A stretch of DNA of 64,000 nucleotides from Polynucleobacter asymbioticus QLW-P1DMWA-1 (GTDB lineage Bacteria > Pseudomonadota > Gammaproteobacteria > Burkholderiales > Burkholderiaceae). Position 1 is the stretch's first letter. Every line of letters begins with the position of its first letter. Below are positions 40,059-47,968 of the stretch, in pieces. The notes under the pieces are model-generated. The model saw only the letters and a list, made by a program, of their open reading frames with translations, was not told where the DNA came from and searched no databases. The stretch spans positions 1,116,001 through 1,180,000 of the forward strand of contig NC_009379.1 in assembly GCF_000016345.1 (NCBI RefSeq). Direction: 5' to 3'. The position numbers and the translations under genes were made by a program.

Positions 40059-40283
40059 TTAGAGCATAGAGGGAGATGGCCTGTCCCCGGGTGGCATTGC
40101 GTAATCTTCCTTGCGCTCATTCAGGCGGTCTTTGTAGCATTCCTCATAACCTTTACTACCTATATTCCAGCCAATAGAGGTGCAATCATCCTGGGCTGCT
40201 GACTCAATTGAGCCACATCCAGCAAGAGCCAATGTTGTCAAAACAGAAGAAAGTAAGCTTAAGCGCATTTTTGTTGAATTCAT
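40059..40283 (-). CDS. Small lipoprotein
   Basis: 74 residues from the ATG at 40283; an upstream start at 40316 would overlap the DUF748 gene and lengthen the signal unnaturally. The lipobox LALAGC places the lipidated Cys at about residue 22. The mature part (CGSIESAAQDDCTSIGWNIG...) has three cysteines including the lipidated one and ends in a Pro-rich tail. It starts 10 bp after the DUF748 stop, so it is probably co-transcribed. Function unknown. Confidence 0.7.
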   Translation of the reverse strand: MNSTKMRLSLLSSVLTTLALAGCGSIESAAQDDCTSIGWNIGSKGYEECYKDRLNERKEDYAMPPGDRPSPSML

Positions 40284-40293
40284 GGACTCAAGT

Positions 40294-42714
40294 CTACTTG
40301 ATTCTGAGCTCAACATCGAGAGGGACGCCCTCTTTGCCTGCCTCTACAGTTTTAATATCGCCAAAATTAATACGATCCTTCAGGCCGGGATTCTCGGTAG
40401 TCATCAAACTAAAAGCGAGTTGGGCACGGTTTTTTGCCAACTGCCTTAGTTCGTCTTCACTAATGTCGATAGCGGCAATTAACTCTGTGTGAAGCTGGTC
40501 ATTGCGAGCTTCGCCCTCTGGAAGCATCAATAAGCGTTGCCCAAGCTTGATACGGCCAACGTATTGCGCATAAGCTGTCCTTAAACCCGACTGAATGCGA
40601 GGATCAGTCAAGCTAGGCGCTGGGATGGGCTCACCAGGTTCAAGTTTGAAGCCGGCATCTTTCAGAATGGCTGTATCTGCCTTCACACGCGCCAACTCCT
40701 GTTTGTCTTGCACTGGATCATAGGTGCCAATAAGCTCAAGCTTGGAATTGGGATGCTTATCCAAGTATTCACCGAACTTTTCAAGGCGATCTTGGTCAGC
40801 AGGTAAAAACACAGCCTCACCAAGGACGGCATTGATGCCATTCTCACCTCCCATACCCATGATGGATCCTAAAGCCCTAAATGGGGCTGTGGCGACATTA
40901 CTGAGTACATTACTAATCGCTTGCCATACCAAGCCACTCGCACTGAACTCAGGTGAATCAACGTTACCGGCAATACAGATAGTGACATCAATGGTGTCAT
41001 CAGAGTCTTCAAGCAGTGCAATTGCAAGACCAAGGGGTAATTTTTTGCCCTGGTAATCGGGTACCTCATCACCTAGCTGAACACCCTTAATGATGATCTG
41101 ATTGCTACCAGTTAACTGCCCGTCTTTGGCTCGGTAATTGAGATTGAGACTCAGATGACCCCCGCTAATTTGATAGCCAGCATAGGTCATCACCGCAGGG
41201 TTAAAAGTCGTTAGCGGCAAATTACGGAAGGTCATCAAGATGTCATGATTACGGCGCGGATCATCGAATGAGGCCTGTCCTTTGGCCCTCATACTTCCGG
41301 AGTTTGCTACTACACCATCCATGGCAACCGTTGCAAAATGGCCGGGTGCATTACTAACGCCTATTAGGGTGGCATTAAATTTTTTAATGTCCACTTTGAA
41401 ATTGGGGCGCATGGCAAGATCAGTAAAAAAGACTTCGCCATTTTTCATACCAAGTGTTTTGATATCCAACCCAAATGTATTTTTAAATTCTGGGGATGCT
41501 GTTTTATTAACTAAAGGTGCATTTTCAGGGCTTGCTGCATCTGCTGCAGGCTTTGAGAATAAGCGCCTGAAATTTGACATGCCTTGATCGTTGATGTCAA
41601 AACGCAAGCTCGGGTGGTCGATGATGAGCTCATCAATGGTCAAGCTACTATTAGAATGATCATTAGCTTGCTTGCTACTTTTATATTCAAACTGGCGAAC
41701 GTCTGCGGCATCCCAAGTAATTAAAGGTGTTTTTTCACCTTTCTCAATTACAGCCAGATTGGATAAATGAAGATCTCCAGCGATCCGATCAGAATCACCA
41801 CCAAGAGTAACCCCTATATCCGCATTCATTACCCCACTGCTGCCTAACAACTCCTTATTAGCTGGAAGTAATGCAATAAAAGGAGCGGTAGCAATATTCT
41901 CTAACTTCAATTTTCCAGAAATCTCTTTTGAGATGGTATTGAGGTCCCAATGAGAGAGTATTTGTCCATCATCTAGCTTCAAATCCAATTGAACGCCTAA
42001 ATTATTTGGGCTTGGATTATCTAATCCACCACCAAGGCTAATGTGGTGAAAGCCAATCGTTTTATTGATGCCTGGAATCAGTAACTGTAGCGCACCTAAA
42101 TTCAAGTCATACCGTCCGCGCACGCCAGACACATCTCCCTCCTTATCGTAATTCGCAACATCGAGCAATTCAACGGTAAATGGTTTGAGCTCTTCTTTTA
42201 GTTTTAATGACTGATCTACTAACGCTAGCGAAGCACTGCTCACTAAAAATTTACCAACAGAAATCTTGATAGGCTTGCTGGGAGCTTTCGGATCCGCTGG
42301 GGGTAAATTCTTTTCGATCGCATAAGCAAACTCTTGCCAATTCCAGGTATTTAGTTTTTTCTCCACCAGTAACTTGGGTTCATCCAAGAGGATTTGATCA
42401 AAGCCAAGCTCTCCTTTAACCAGCTTTGTCCACTTCAGCGAAACAAGCAGCTTTTTAAACTCCAGAAGTGTATTACCCCCCTCTTTTGATAAGTGGAGGT
42501 CATTAAGCTCAATCTGTAGGCGTAATGGAGATAGGGTTAAATCTTGATAGGCGATCTCATAGCCAAGTCTCTGGCCATACTCAGTTACTGACTTTTTAAT
42601 TAAGCCGGGCACAAAAATATGGCAGCCTGCCCAGAAAAGGAAGGCCAAGATGAGGAAGGTAGCTGCAATGCGCAAACCCCAAACCTGAAAACGGTGATTT
42701 CTAATGGAAAGCAT
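40294..42714 (-). CDS. DUF748 (AsmA-like) envelope protein
   Basis: 806 residues. A single N-terminal span (IAATFLILAFLFWAGCHIF, about 15-33) anchors a long periplasmic body of beta-rich AsmA-type repeats (LDIKTLGMKNGEVFFTDLAM, HFATVAMDGVVANSGSMRAKGQ, LTGSNQIIIKGVQLGDEVP, ALLEDSDDTIDVTI). The end resembles an OmpA-like tail (DRLEKFGEYLDKHPNSKLELIGTYDP). DUF748/AsmA proteins are linked to lipid transport and outer-membrane homeostasis. A lipoprotein gene follows closely. Family assignment is confident, molecular role is not. Confidence 0.82.
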   Translation of the reverse strand: MLSIRNHRFQVWGLRIAATFLILAFLFWAGCHIFVPGLIKKSVTEYGQRLGYEIAYQDLTLSPLRLQIELNDLHLSKEGGNTLLEFKKLLVSLKWTKLVKGELGFDQILLDEPKLLVEKKLNTWNWQEFAYAIEKNLPPADPKAPSKPIKISVGKFLVSSASLALVDQSLKLKEELKPFTVELLDVANYDKEGDVSGVRGRYDLNLGALQLLIPGINKTIGFHHISLGGGLDNPSPNNLGVQLDLKLDDGQILSHWDLNTISKEISGKLKLENIATAPFIALLPANKELLGSSGVMNADIGVTLGGDSDRIAGDLHLSNLAVIEKGEKTPLITWDAADVRQFEYKSSKQANDHSNSSLTIDELIIDHPSLRFDINDQGMSNFRRLFSKPAADAASPENAPLVNKTASPEFKNTFGLDIKTLGMKNGEVFFTDLAMRPNFKVDIKKFNATLIGVSNAPGHFATVAMDGVVANSGSMRAKGQASFDDPRRNHDILMTFRNLPLTTFNPAVMTYAGYQISGGHLSLNLNYRAKDGQLTGSNQIIIKGVQLGDEVPDYQGKKLPLGLAIALLEDSDDTIDVTICIAGNVDSPEFSASGLVWQAISNVLSNVATAPFRALGSIMGMGGENGINAVLGEAVFLPADQDRLEKFGEYLDKHPNSKLELIGTYDPVQDKQELARVKADTAILKDAGFKLEPGEPIPAPSLTDPRIQSGLRTAYAQYVGRIKLGQRLLMLPEGEARNDQLHTELIAAIDISEDELRQLAKNRAQLAFSLMTTENPGLKDRINFGDIKTVEAGKEGVPLDVELRIK

Positions 42715-42793
42715 CTACTTGTCTTAACGAAACAAAATCAGTAACAATGAAAATTATCACAGAACAATAAATATAACCCTTGTGGAGACCCCC

Positions 42794-43387
42794 ATGAAAA
42801 TCGCCCCAAAATACCTATTCACCACCATTTTCTGCCTGCAGGCCCTACTTTTTAATAACTATGTTCAAGCCCAAAATCAAGATGGCTTTGTGGACCTCAT
42901 TGATGGTGTCAGCCTCACTGACTGGAACATCATCGGTACTGCCAATTGGGTCATTGGTAACGGCATTGTTGAAGGCAATAAACCCAATGGATTTTTGGTT
43001 TCTACCAAGCCATATAAAAACTTCATTATTAGGACTGAGTTTTGGGCAGAATCCAATACCAATAGCGGTATCTTTATTCGCTGCCAAGATCCCAAAAAAG
43101 TTACTCAAAGTACCTGTTATGAAATCAATATTTGGGATACGCGTCCTGAGCAAGCGTATGCAACTGGTGCGATTGTGGATGTGGCTAAAGTAGATCCAGT
43201 GCCAAAGGCTGGTGGTCGCTGGAATACGATGGAAATTACTGCCAATGGCTCACACTTTAAAGTTGTGCTAAATGGCGTTACCACTGTTGCTGATGGGCAG
43301 GATAGCCGCTATGTAGAAGGCCCGATTGCCCTGCAATCAGCCGGGGGAATTATCAAGTTTAAGAAGGTGCAGATTAAAACGCTTTGA
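42794..43387 (+). CDS. Secreted DUF1080 (3-keto-disaccharide hydrolase-like) protein
   Basis: 197 residues from the ATG at 42794, chosen because GGAG lies six bases before it; the upstream GTG at 42782 overlaps that site. A signal peptide (YLFTTIFCLQALLFNNYVQA) precedes the domain: FVDLIDGVSLTDWNIIG, WVIGNGIVEG, FIIRTEFWAESNTNSGIFIR, GGRWNTMEITANGSHFKVVLNG, GPIALQSAGGIIKFKKVQI. This is the jelly-roll fold of DUF1080, which includes enzymes cleaving 3-keto-glucosides. Likely periplasmic or extracellular. Divergent from the DUF748 gene. Confidence 0.82.
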   Translation: MKIAPKYLFTTIFCLQALLFNNYVQAQNQDGFVDLIDGVSLTDWNIIGTANWVIGNGIVEGNKPNGFLVSTKPYKNFIIRTEFWAESNTNSGIFIRCQDPKKVTQSTCYEINIWDTRPEQAYATGAIVDVAKVDPVPKAGGRWNTMEITANGSHFKVVLNGVTTVADGQDSRYVEGPIALQSAGGIIKFKKVQIKTL

Positions 43388-43388
43388 G

Positions 43389-43736
43389 TTACACAAAAAT
43401 CTCAAAGCGATCACCGCAGGCGATAGGCATTAATGCCCTCTCCTGCTTTTCCATTCTGACCAACCCATAATTAGACATAGTCTTGAGGGTTCTTGATAAG
43501 TTGCCCTGCTTACGCCCAGTCAATTCCGCCAATTCAGAAATGGATACCGGCTTTGAAGATCTAATCACATCCAATAAAGCGCGATTTTCATCACTTAAAA
43601 CCGCAGATAAAGAGCGCATTGAAGTAAACCATATCTTTGGATCACTAGACTTTATTTTTAATTCCCCTTTGGCAATTGCAAGCATCCGCTTGCGAATCTC
43701 CTCTTGAGATGCGATTCCAATTTTGATGACCTTCAT
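43389..43736 (-). CDS. Winged-helix antitoxin/transcriptional regulator of the TumE pair
   Basis: 115 residues. The DNA-binding region is RALLDVIRSSKPVSISELAELTGRKQGNLSRTLKTMSNYGLVRMEKQERALMP (about 55-108), a MarR/HVO_A0114-like winged helix-turn-helix. Its ATG overlaps the stop of the upstream gene by four bases (ATGA), the usual toxin-first coupling of this family. It is expected to neutralise the TumE-like protein and repress the pair. Confidence 0.8.
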   Translation of the reverse strand: MKVIKIGIASQEEIRKRMLAIAKGELKIKSSDPKIWFTSMRSLSAVLSDENRALLDVIRSSKPVSISELAELTGRKQGNLSRTLKTMSNYGLVRMEKQERALMPIACGDRFEIFV

Positions 43737-44095
43737 TTTTCTTTATCCACCTTTAAGACTTTATCAACATCAATAAAGAAATCCCTAAGCAGTTGATATG
43801 CATCTTTAAATTCATAACGAACTCCCACATCCCGGATAGACCGATGCCTGTGATCGTATGGCAATCTTCTTCCTGAATAAGCAGGTTTTTGCTTCACAGA
43901 ATGGGCATTGTCATAACCCATAATTCTTATATCTTTGGGGTTATGTAGTGTCAATGAGTAGCGAATTCCGTGCGGAACTGCTTCTGTAATGGCGACCTCC
44001 CAAGCTTCTATCTTCACCCAGTAACCATCCTCTTGGTCTATTACCTGCTGATGTAAGTCTAATAGTATGGAGATGCCAACCTTCTTCATCTCCAA
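43733..44095 (-). CDS. TumE/DUF6516-like toxin
   Basis: 120 residues from a TTG at 44095, or 118 from the ATG at 44089. Neither start has an ideal Shine-Dalgarno: the GGAG directly abuts the ATG. Residues such as GYWVKIEAWEV, HGIRYSLTLHNPKDIRIMGYDNAH and RRLPYDHRHRS match the DUF6516 (TumE) toxin family as I recall it, and the partner gene is a winged-helix antitoxin in the usual order. The biochemical target of the family is not established to my knowledge. Confidence 0.72.
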   Translation of the reverse strand: MEMKKVGISILLDLHQQVIDQEDGYWVKIEAWEVAITEAVPHGIRYSLTLHNPKDIRIMGYDNAHSVKQKPAYSGRRLPYDHRHRSIRDVGVRYEFKDAYQLLRDFFIDVDKVLKVDKEK

Positions 44096-44098
44096 ACT

Positions 44099-44119
44099 AT
44101 ATCAACTAATGATATATCA
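44099..44119. promoter_or_regulatory. Probable operator of the TumE toxin-antitoxin pair
   Basis: An inverted repeat ATATATC / GATATAT with a seven-base spacer lies immediately upstream of the toxin start. Placement almost on top of the start codon implies a very short leader and suits autorepression by the winged-helix antitoxin. Confidence 0.55.
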
Positions 44120-44161
44120 AAAGTAACAACCCTGGGAACGAAATAGAATTAACAAAAATGG

Positions 44162-44467
44162 TTATGGCGCCGGTGGAAAACCAACTTTTTGTGCCCACAT
44201 ATTATTGAAGACATGAACAATCGGTTTTTCATAAACACCCGCCTTGGTATAAGGCTCTTCTTTTAGCCACGCATCTACATCGGCCCTGCTAGCAAAATCA
44301 ATTGCCAGCAAGCTACCAACAACGGTCTTACCATCTTCGGATGTCAGCGGTCCAGCAAAGGCCATACGATCCGATAACTTAGCTAAATAAGCGCGATGAT
44401 CTGGTCGAACCTGAATACGTAAGTCAGCAGTACCAGGACGGTCCATCAATAAGATTGCATAAATCAT
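44162..44467 (-). CDS. YciI family protein
   Basis: 101 residues with GGAGAG well placed before the ATG. The ferredoxin-like YciI fold is recognised from MIYAILLMDRPGTADLRIQVRPDHRAYL at the start, GPLTSEDGKTVVGSLLAIDFASRADVDAWL in the middle and EPYTKAGVYEKPIVHVFN near the end. The conserved His/Asp pair (RPDHR) forms the putative active site. Function of the family is mostly unknown. It is the last chromosomal gene before the integrated element. Confidence 0.88.
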   Translation of the reverse strand: MIYAILLMDRPGTADLRIQVRPDHRAYLAKLSDRMAFAGPLTSEDGKTVVGSLLAIDFASRADVDAWLKEEPYTKAGVYEKPIVHVFNNMWAQKVGFPPAP

Positions 44468-44527
44468 TTTCTCTCCAGTTATATGTGTTGTAGTTATTGT
44501 GAAATCTTACGCTAATCCCCAAAGAAA

Positions 44528-44550
44528 AAGCCACCAAAGTTTGGTGGCTT
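44528..44550 (-). terminator. Strong hairpin terminator pointing left, with no minus-strand gene before it
   Basis: AAGCCACCAAA and TTTGGTGGCTT form an almost perfect stem with a T-rich tail on the minus strand (TTTTTCTTT). No minus-strand gene lies between it and 46012. It probably belonged to a gene now displaced by integration. Confidence 0.7.
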
Positions 44551-44559
44551 AGTACATCT

Positions 44560-44572
44560 TGGCGGAAGAGGC
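44560..44572 (-). other. Candidate attachment site: 3'-end of a tRNA-like sequence
   Basis: On the minus strand the bases read GCCTCTTCCGCCA, which looks like the acceptor-stem and CCA end of a class II (Ser-type) tRNA gene, followed at once by the orphan terminator. Upstream of these bases the match to a tRNA is lost. This is what remains on the far side when an element integrates at a tRNA 3' end; the intact gene should then lie beyond the right edge. Short, so tentative. Confidence 0.4.
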
Positions 44573-44693
44573 GTCCATAAATGAGCCCTCCGAAGAGCTC
44601 CATCAAAACCCTGAAGCCGTTTATCTACATAGGTTTTTTGGTTAACCACACTCCCGACTAGCCCTCTCTAACCCACTAAAATCTATGCATTGG

Positions 44694-44717
44694 TGGTGGG
44701 TAGAGTGGTGGGTAGAG
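44694..44717 (+). repeat. Tandem 12-bp repeats before the integrase gene (possible Int arm sites)
   Basis: TGGTGGGTAGAG occurs twice in direct succession (44694-44705, 44706-44717). A degenerate inverted copy (CTCTAACCCACTA) lies at about 44665-44677. Clustered repeats between the att region and int are typical of arm-type binding sites for P4-family integrases. Confidence 0.5.
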
Positions 44718-44733
44718 AATGGGGTGTTGAGGC

Positions 44734-46038
44734 TTGGAAGAAGGTAAAAAAATTAGCTTTACGGCACGAGGTCTTGGGTCAATCATAAGCCCTGGGTACC
44801 ATGCTGACCCAGAATCTAAGGGTCTATATATCCAAGTATCAAAAGGGGTAAACAACTTTAAGCGTAGCTGGATTTTTCGCTATACCAGCCCCACCCTATT
44901 TAAAAGACGCGAAATGGGTTTGGGATCCTTGGAGGCTCGGTCATTAGCTGATGCTCGCCGAAAAACCCTTGAATTGCGTCAATTGGTCATGGATGGCATT
45001 GACCCGACCGAGGATCGCTGTAAGGCTAAAAGCAAAAGAATTACAGCTATTAATAATGGCATCACCTTTAAAGAAGCTGCCGAACGCTGTATCGAGGGAA
45101 GAAAAGCGGAGTGGAAGAGCTCTAAGCATGCTGACCAATGGAGGAACACCATCTCCACCTTTGCATATCCTGAGATAGGTGAATTACGCGTAGACCAGAT
45201 CAACACCAGCCATATCGCCAAATTACTAGAGCAAGAAATTAAAAACAAGAATGGCACTGTTGAGGGTACGTTTTGGAATGTACGCACCGAGACCGCTACT
45301 AGGGTTAGACAACGCATTGAGGTGATCTTTGATTGGTGCAAGGCCCATGAGTACATCAAAGGGGATAACCCGGCACGCCTAAAAGGTGCGCTAGGACATT
45401 TACTACCCAAGGCTAAAAAGATTCAGAAGAAGAGCCATCACCCAGCCCTACCGTTTCAGCGCATTGGGGAATTTGTAAAAGATCTTCGTGAACACAATGG
45501 TTATTCTGCCTTGGCATTGGAGCTATTGATTCTGACTGCCACTCGCACAAGCGAAGTTATTGAAGCCAAGTGGACAGAGTTCAACTTAGAAACTAAGGTG
45601 TGGGTAATTCCTGCGGCGCGAATGAAGGCCGGCAAAGAGCATCGCGTTCCACTAAACACTAGGGCAATGGAAATCCTTGAACATCTAAAAACTATCAGTG
45701 TGAGTAGTTATTTATTTCCAGGATCACTGCATAAAGAAGAGTCTCATCTTTCCAATATGGCACTACTTTCTATGATGAGAAAGATGCCAAAGTATTCTGG
45801 ATATGTTCCCCACGGCTTTAGATCAACATTTAGAGATTGGGCAGCCGAGACTACCGACTATCCGAATGAGACCGTTGAGCTAGCTTTGGCGCACACCATT
45901 AAGAATAAAGCTGAGGCTGCCTATAGAAGGCAGGATCAGCTGGAGAAACGCACAGTACTAATGGAAGAATGGGGCGCCATAGTAAATGCTGCAATTAATA
46001 AGAATGAAAATCTATCTACCATGATAAAGAGCAGTTAA
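44734..46038 (+). CDS. int: Tyrosine recombinase/integrase, P4 type
   Basis: 434 residues from a TTG at 44734; no better start is visible. The N-terminal DUF4102-like arm domain (KGLYIQVSKGVNNFKRSWIFRY...REMGLGSLEARSLADARRKTLELR) is followed by a core-binding SAM-like region (WRNTISTFAYPEIGELRVDQI) and the catalytic domain: Arg in LTATRTSEV, HGFR in VPHGFRSTFRDWA, His in LALAHTI and the nucleophile Tyr in AAYRRQDQLEKR. Complete, so probably active. Its 3' end overlaps the convergent TOPRIM gene by 27 bp. Confidence 0.95.
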   Translation: MEEGKKISFTARGLGSIISPGYHADPESKGLYIQVSKGVNNFKRSWIFRYTSPTLFKRREMGLGSLEARSLADARRKTLELRQLVMDGIDPTEDRCKAKSKRITAINNGITFKEAAERCIEGRKAEWKSSKHADQWRNTISTFAYPEIGELRVDQINTSHIAKLLEQEIKNKNGTVEGTFWNVRTETATRVRQRIEVIFDWCKAHEYIKGDNPARLKGALGHLLPKAKKIQKKSHHPALPFQRIGEFVKDLREHNGYSALALELLILTATRTSEVIEAKWTEFNLETKVWVIPAARMKAGKEHRVPLNTRAMEILEHLKTISVSSYLFPGSLHKEESHLSNMALLSMMRKMPKYSGYVPHGFRSTFRDWAAETTDYPNETVELALAHTIKNKAEAAYRRQDQLEKRTVLMEEWGAIVNAAINKNENLSTMIKSS

Positions 46039-46755
46039 AGCATCCCGACCGAAATACTCAACCGTAAATAAAGGAAATCCACTCAATACTGAGACTTGAT
46101 TAGACCTCAAAATATGCTTCTCTAATTGAGCCCTAAATATCTGACCCTGGCTAAGCCTGGAAATCACCGTTTGATACTCTGGAGGGGCTCTATCACCTTG
46201 AACCAGGTAATTGGCTTTTTTGCAATTCTGGAGAACAACATAATCGAGCTCACTCTTTTTGATTTTCGATAGATGCATGTAATCAGTTTCATCATTTACA
46301 AGTTTTTTGTAACTTTTACCATCGGGGATATTAAAAACAGTATCAAGAAAGTCATTGACAGCATTGATATGCTTAACCGCTTCAACCATGGGGTAACTTA
46401 TATATAGCTTTCCAGGTCCAGTTTCCTCATTAAAGTAATCCAACATGCTTCCCAAGTCCTCATCACAGGAAAGCGAAGTATGGCCATCATAATCAAAGAA
46501 TAAATATATTTCTGATACATCACCCCTCTTTAAGGGGGCAATCTCATCATGATTTATAAGTGCCCGCTCTTTTAAAACCTCCAAAACATCCAAATACTCT
46601 TCAGAGGTCATTCGCTTCCAAAGCTGATAGATCTCGGCTCCAAAAGCAACCTTAATTGAAGTCTGTTTGCTAGAGAAATAGTGTCTCTCAAAAACTTCAT
46701 GAACCTGTGTCTCTGTTTTTTCACCCTCATAAACGAATAAGACAGACTTAGCCAC
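46012..46755 (-). CDS. RloB/AbiLii-like TOPRIM-type effector
   Basis: 247 residues from the GTG at 46755, preferred because GGGAG precedes it and the overlap with the ATPase gene falls to 8 bp; a longer frame from 46797 adds 14 residues. Features: FVYEGEKTETQV at the start (the acidic motif of RloB/TOPRIM domains) and LFFDYDGH (the DxD-type metal site) near residue 80. Paired directly with an AAA ATPase, it matches the two-gene plan of AbiL, PARIS and OLD-like abortive-infection systems, in which the TOPRIM partner is a nuclease triggered by the ATPase. Which of these it is cannot be told from sequence alone. Confidence 0.7.
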   Translation of the reverse strand: MAKSVLFVYEGEKTETQVHEVFERHYFSSKQTSIKVAFGAEIYQLWKRMTSEEYLDVLEVLKERALINHDEIAPLKRGDVSEIYLFFDYDGHTSLSCDEDLGSMLDYFNEETGPGKLYISYPMVEAVKHINAVNDFLDTVFNIPDGKSYKKLVNDETDYMHLSKIKKSELDYVVLQNCKKANYLVQGDRAPPEYQTVISRLSQGQIFRAQLEKHILRSNQVSVLSGFPLFTVEYFGRDALTALYHGR

Positions 46756-47854
46756 CAAAAGCTCCCGCTTTATACATTTTCTCAATGTTGTGGGCAAATC
46801 TTAACTCTTTATCTGTCATTCTAGAGAATGGAGTTATGACCTTATCTTCCATCACAAAACAGCAGTCTGGCCTCATTAAATCATTTGTCATTAAGCTCGT
46901 GTTGTGAGTAGTAAGTACAACCTGAGCATTCGCATCTTTTAACTTTTCAACAATGAATTCGGAAAGTTTGTAATGATAAAAAGCATCAAACTCATCAACA
47001 AAAACCAAAGAAACCTGACCATCATTAAGCAACTGAAGCCAGTAGTAAAAAAGTGATAGCGACTTTGTGCCAGTAGATGCCCCCTGCCAAAAATTAAGGG
47101 TTTTATCACCAAATTTAAAAACCACCTCCTCTTGACCATTGACTTCGATGGTCGCTAACTCACACTCTACATTTGCAGCATTAAGAAACTCTTCAAAGTC
47201 TTTTAGATTTCCTTTGTTAAGAATATTTTTTAATATATCGTCACCAGCCGCTTGATTGCCAATAAATGTTCTTTCATCCACAGATCTGAAAAATAGCATG
47301 CCATCAATAAAGTTAAAAAGCTTTTTTAGTGCGTCATTGGCTGGGCTTTTATCAAGAACTGCATTATTTTTAATATACTTTAGGGCTGAAATTTTAGTTG
47401 CACCTAAATCTCTGTTGAGTGACTCTGCACCAACTAAGTCTATCTGTATCGGTTCGCCCACTTTATAGAGAACAACAGTTTCACCATCAATTTTCAGCTC
47501 TTCAAAAACAACTTCATTGACGCCCACTTTTTCGCAAAAGTAGTCTATGTTAGTTCCATCAAATTTAAAGGCATACCTAAACCTAGCAGGCGCCCCAGAG
47601 AGTTCGGCATGTAAATAGTTTGCAATGTACTCGTGCCTTGGGACAAACTTATCCGTTAAATGAGAAATCAAATCAAAAATTGCGTAGCCCAAGTTTGACT
47701 TGCCGCACCCATTTTTGCCGTAAATCATGGCCTTATTTACGATGCCGTTATTTATACAGTCGCTGTTGAATTCATAGTTTTTAATCTCAGATAAATCAAA
47801 AATAAACCTATTCTTAAAGCCCCTGAAATTCTCCACCTCAAATTTAGTCAACAT
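46748..47854 (-). CDS. AAA/SMC-like ATPase of a two-gene defence system
   Basis: 368 residues. Walker A is IYGKNGCGKSNLGY (about 44-57). A signature-like segment FWQGASTGTKSLSLF precedes Walker B VSLVFVDEFDAFYHY and the switch His in VVLTTHNTSLM. The N-terminus (LTKFEVENFRGFKNRFIFDLSEIKNYEF) and the C-terminus (RFAHNIEKMYKAGAF) resemble RloA/AbiL-type ATPases. It overlaps the TOPRIM gene by 8 bp. It lies between the lysis genes and int, reading with the late genes, but has its own upstream palindromes. A phage-sensing role is inferred. Confidence 0.78.
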   Translation of the reverse strand: MLTKFEVENFRGFKNRFIFDLSEIKNYEFNSDCINNGIVNKAMIYGKNGCGKSNLGYAIFDLISHLTDKFVPRHEYIANYLHAELSGAPARFRYAFKFDGTNIDYFCEKVGVNEVVFEELKIDGETVVLYKVGEPIQIDLVGAESLNRDLGATKISALKYIKNNAVLDKSPANDALKKLFNFIDGMLFFRSVDERTFIGNQAAGDDILKNILNKGNLKDFEEFLNAANVECELATIEVNGQEEVVFKFGDKTLNFWQGASTGTKSLSLFYYWLQLLNDGQVSLVFVDEFDAFYHYKLSEFIVEKLKDANAQVVLTTHNTSLMTNDLMRPDCCFVMEDKVITPFSRMTDKELRFAHNIEKMYKAGAFGG

Positions 47855-47871
47855 GATTTATCGCCTTATTT

Positions 47872-47889
47872 AACTCGAATTGTCGAGTT
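47872..47889 (-). promoter_or_regulatory. Palindrome in the ATPase leader (possible operator)
   Basis: AACTCGA and TCGAGTT form perfect 7-bp arms around ATTG, ending 18 bases before the ATPase ATG. The position suits an operator or a hairpin controlling translation of the defence pair. Confidence 0.5.
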
Positions 47890-47906
47890 CTCACTTTGGA
47901 GCAAAG

Positions 47907-47951
47907 ATTGTATCAGTCATCCGTAATTTTTTTACGGATGACTGATACAAT
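47907..47951. terminator. Perfect 20-bp inverted repeat with five-base loop
   Basis: Bases 47907-47926 and 47932-47951 are exact reverse complements around TTTTT. It stands 17 bp after the endolysin stop and 52 bp before the ATPase ATG. It could terminate the lysis transcript, insulate the defence pair, or be the relic of a mobile insertion. Without a T-run after it on the minus strand, intrinsic termination is not certain. Confidence 0.6.
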
Positions 47952-47968
47952 TATTTAATCCTTAATAT

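Noticed and set aside
40038..40060. Imperfect inverted repeat around GGGTAATCCC upstream of the formate dehydrogenase operon
   Set aside because: Arms do not match well once aligned, and it overlaps the lipoprotein gene end. No operator can be supported.
40180..41587. Plus-strand frames opposite the lipoprotein and DUF748 genes
   Set aside because: Shadows of a long, well-supported minus-strand gene.
44500..44640. Complete tRNA or tmRNA at the integration site
   Set aside because: Only the acceptor-like end matches; no T-arm, anticodon arm or D-arm can be formed.
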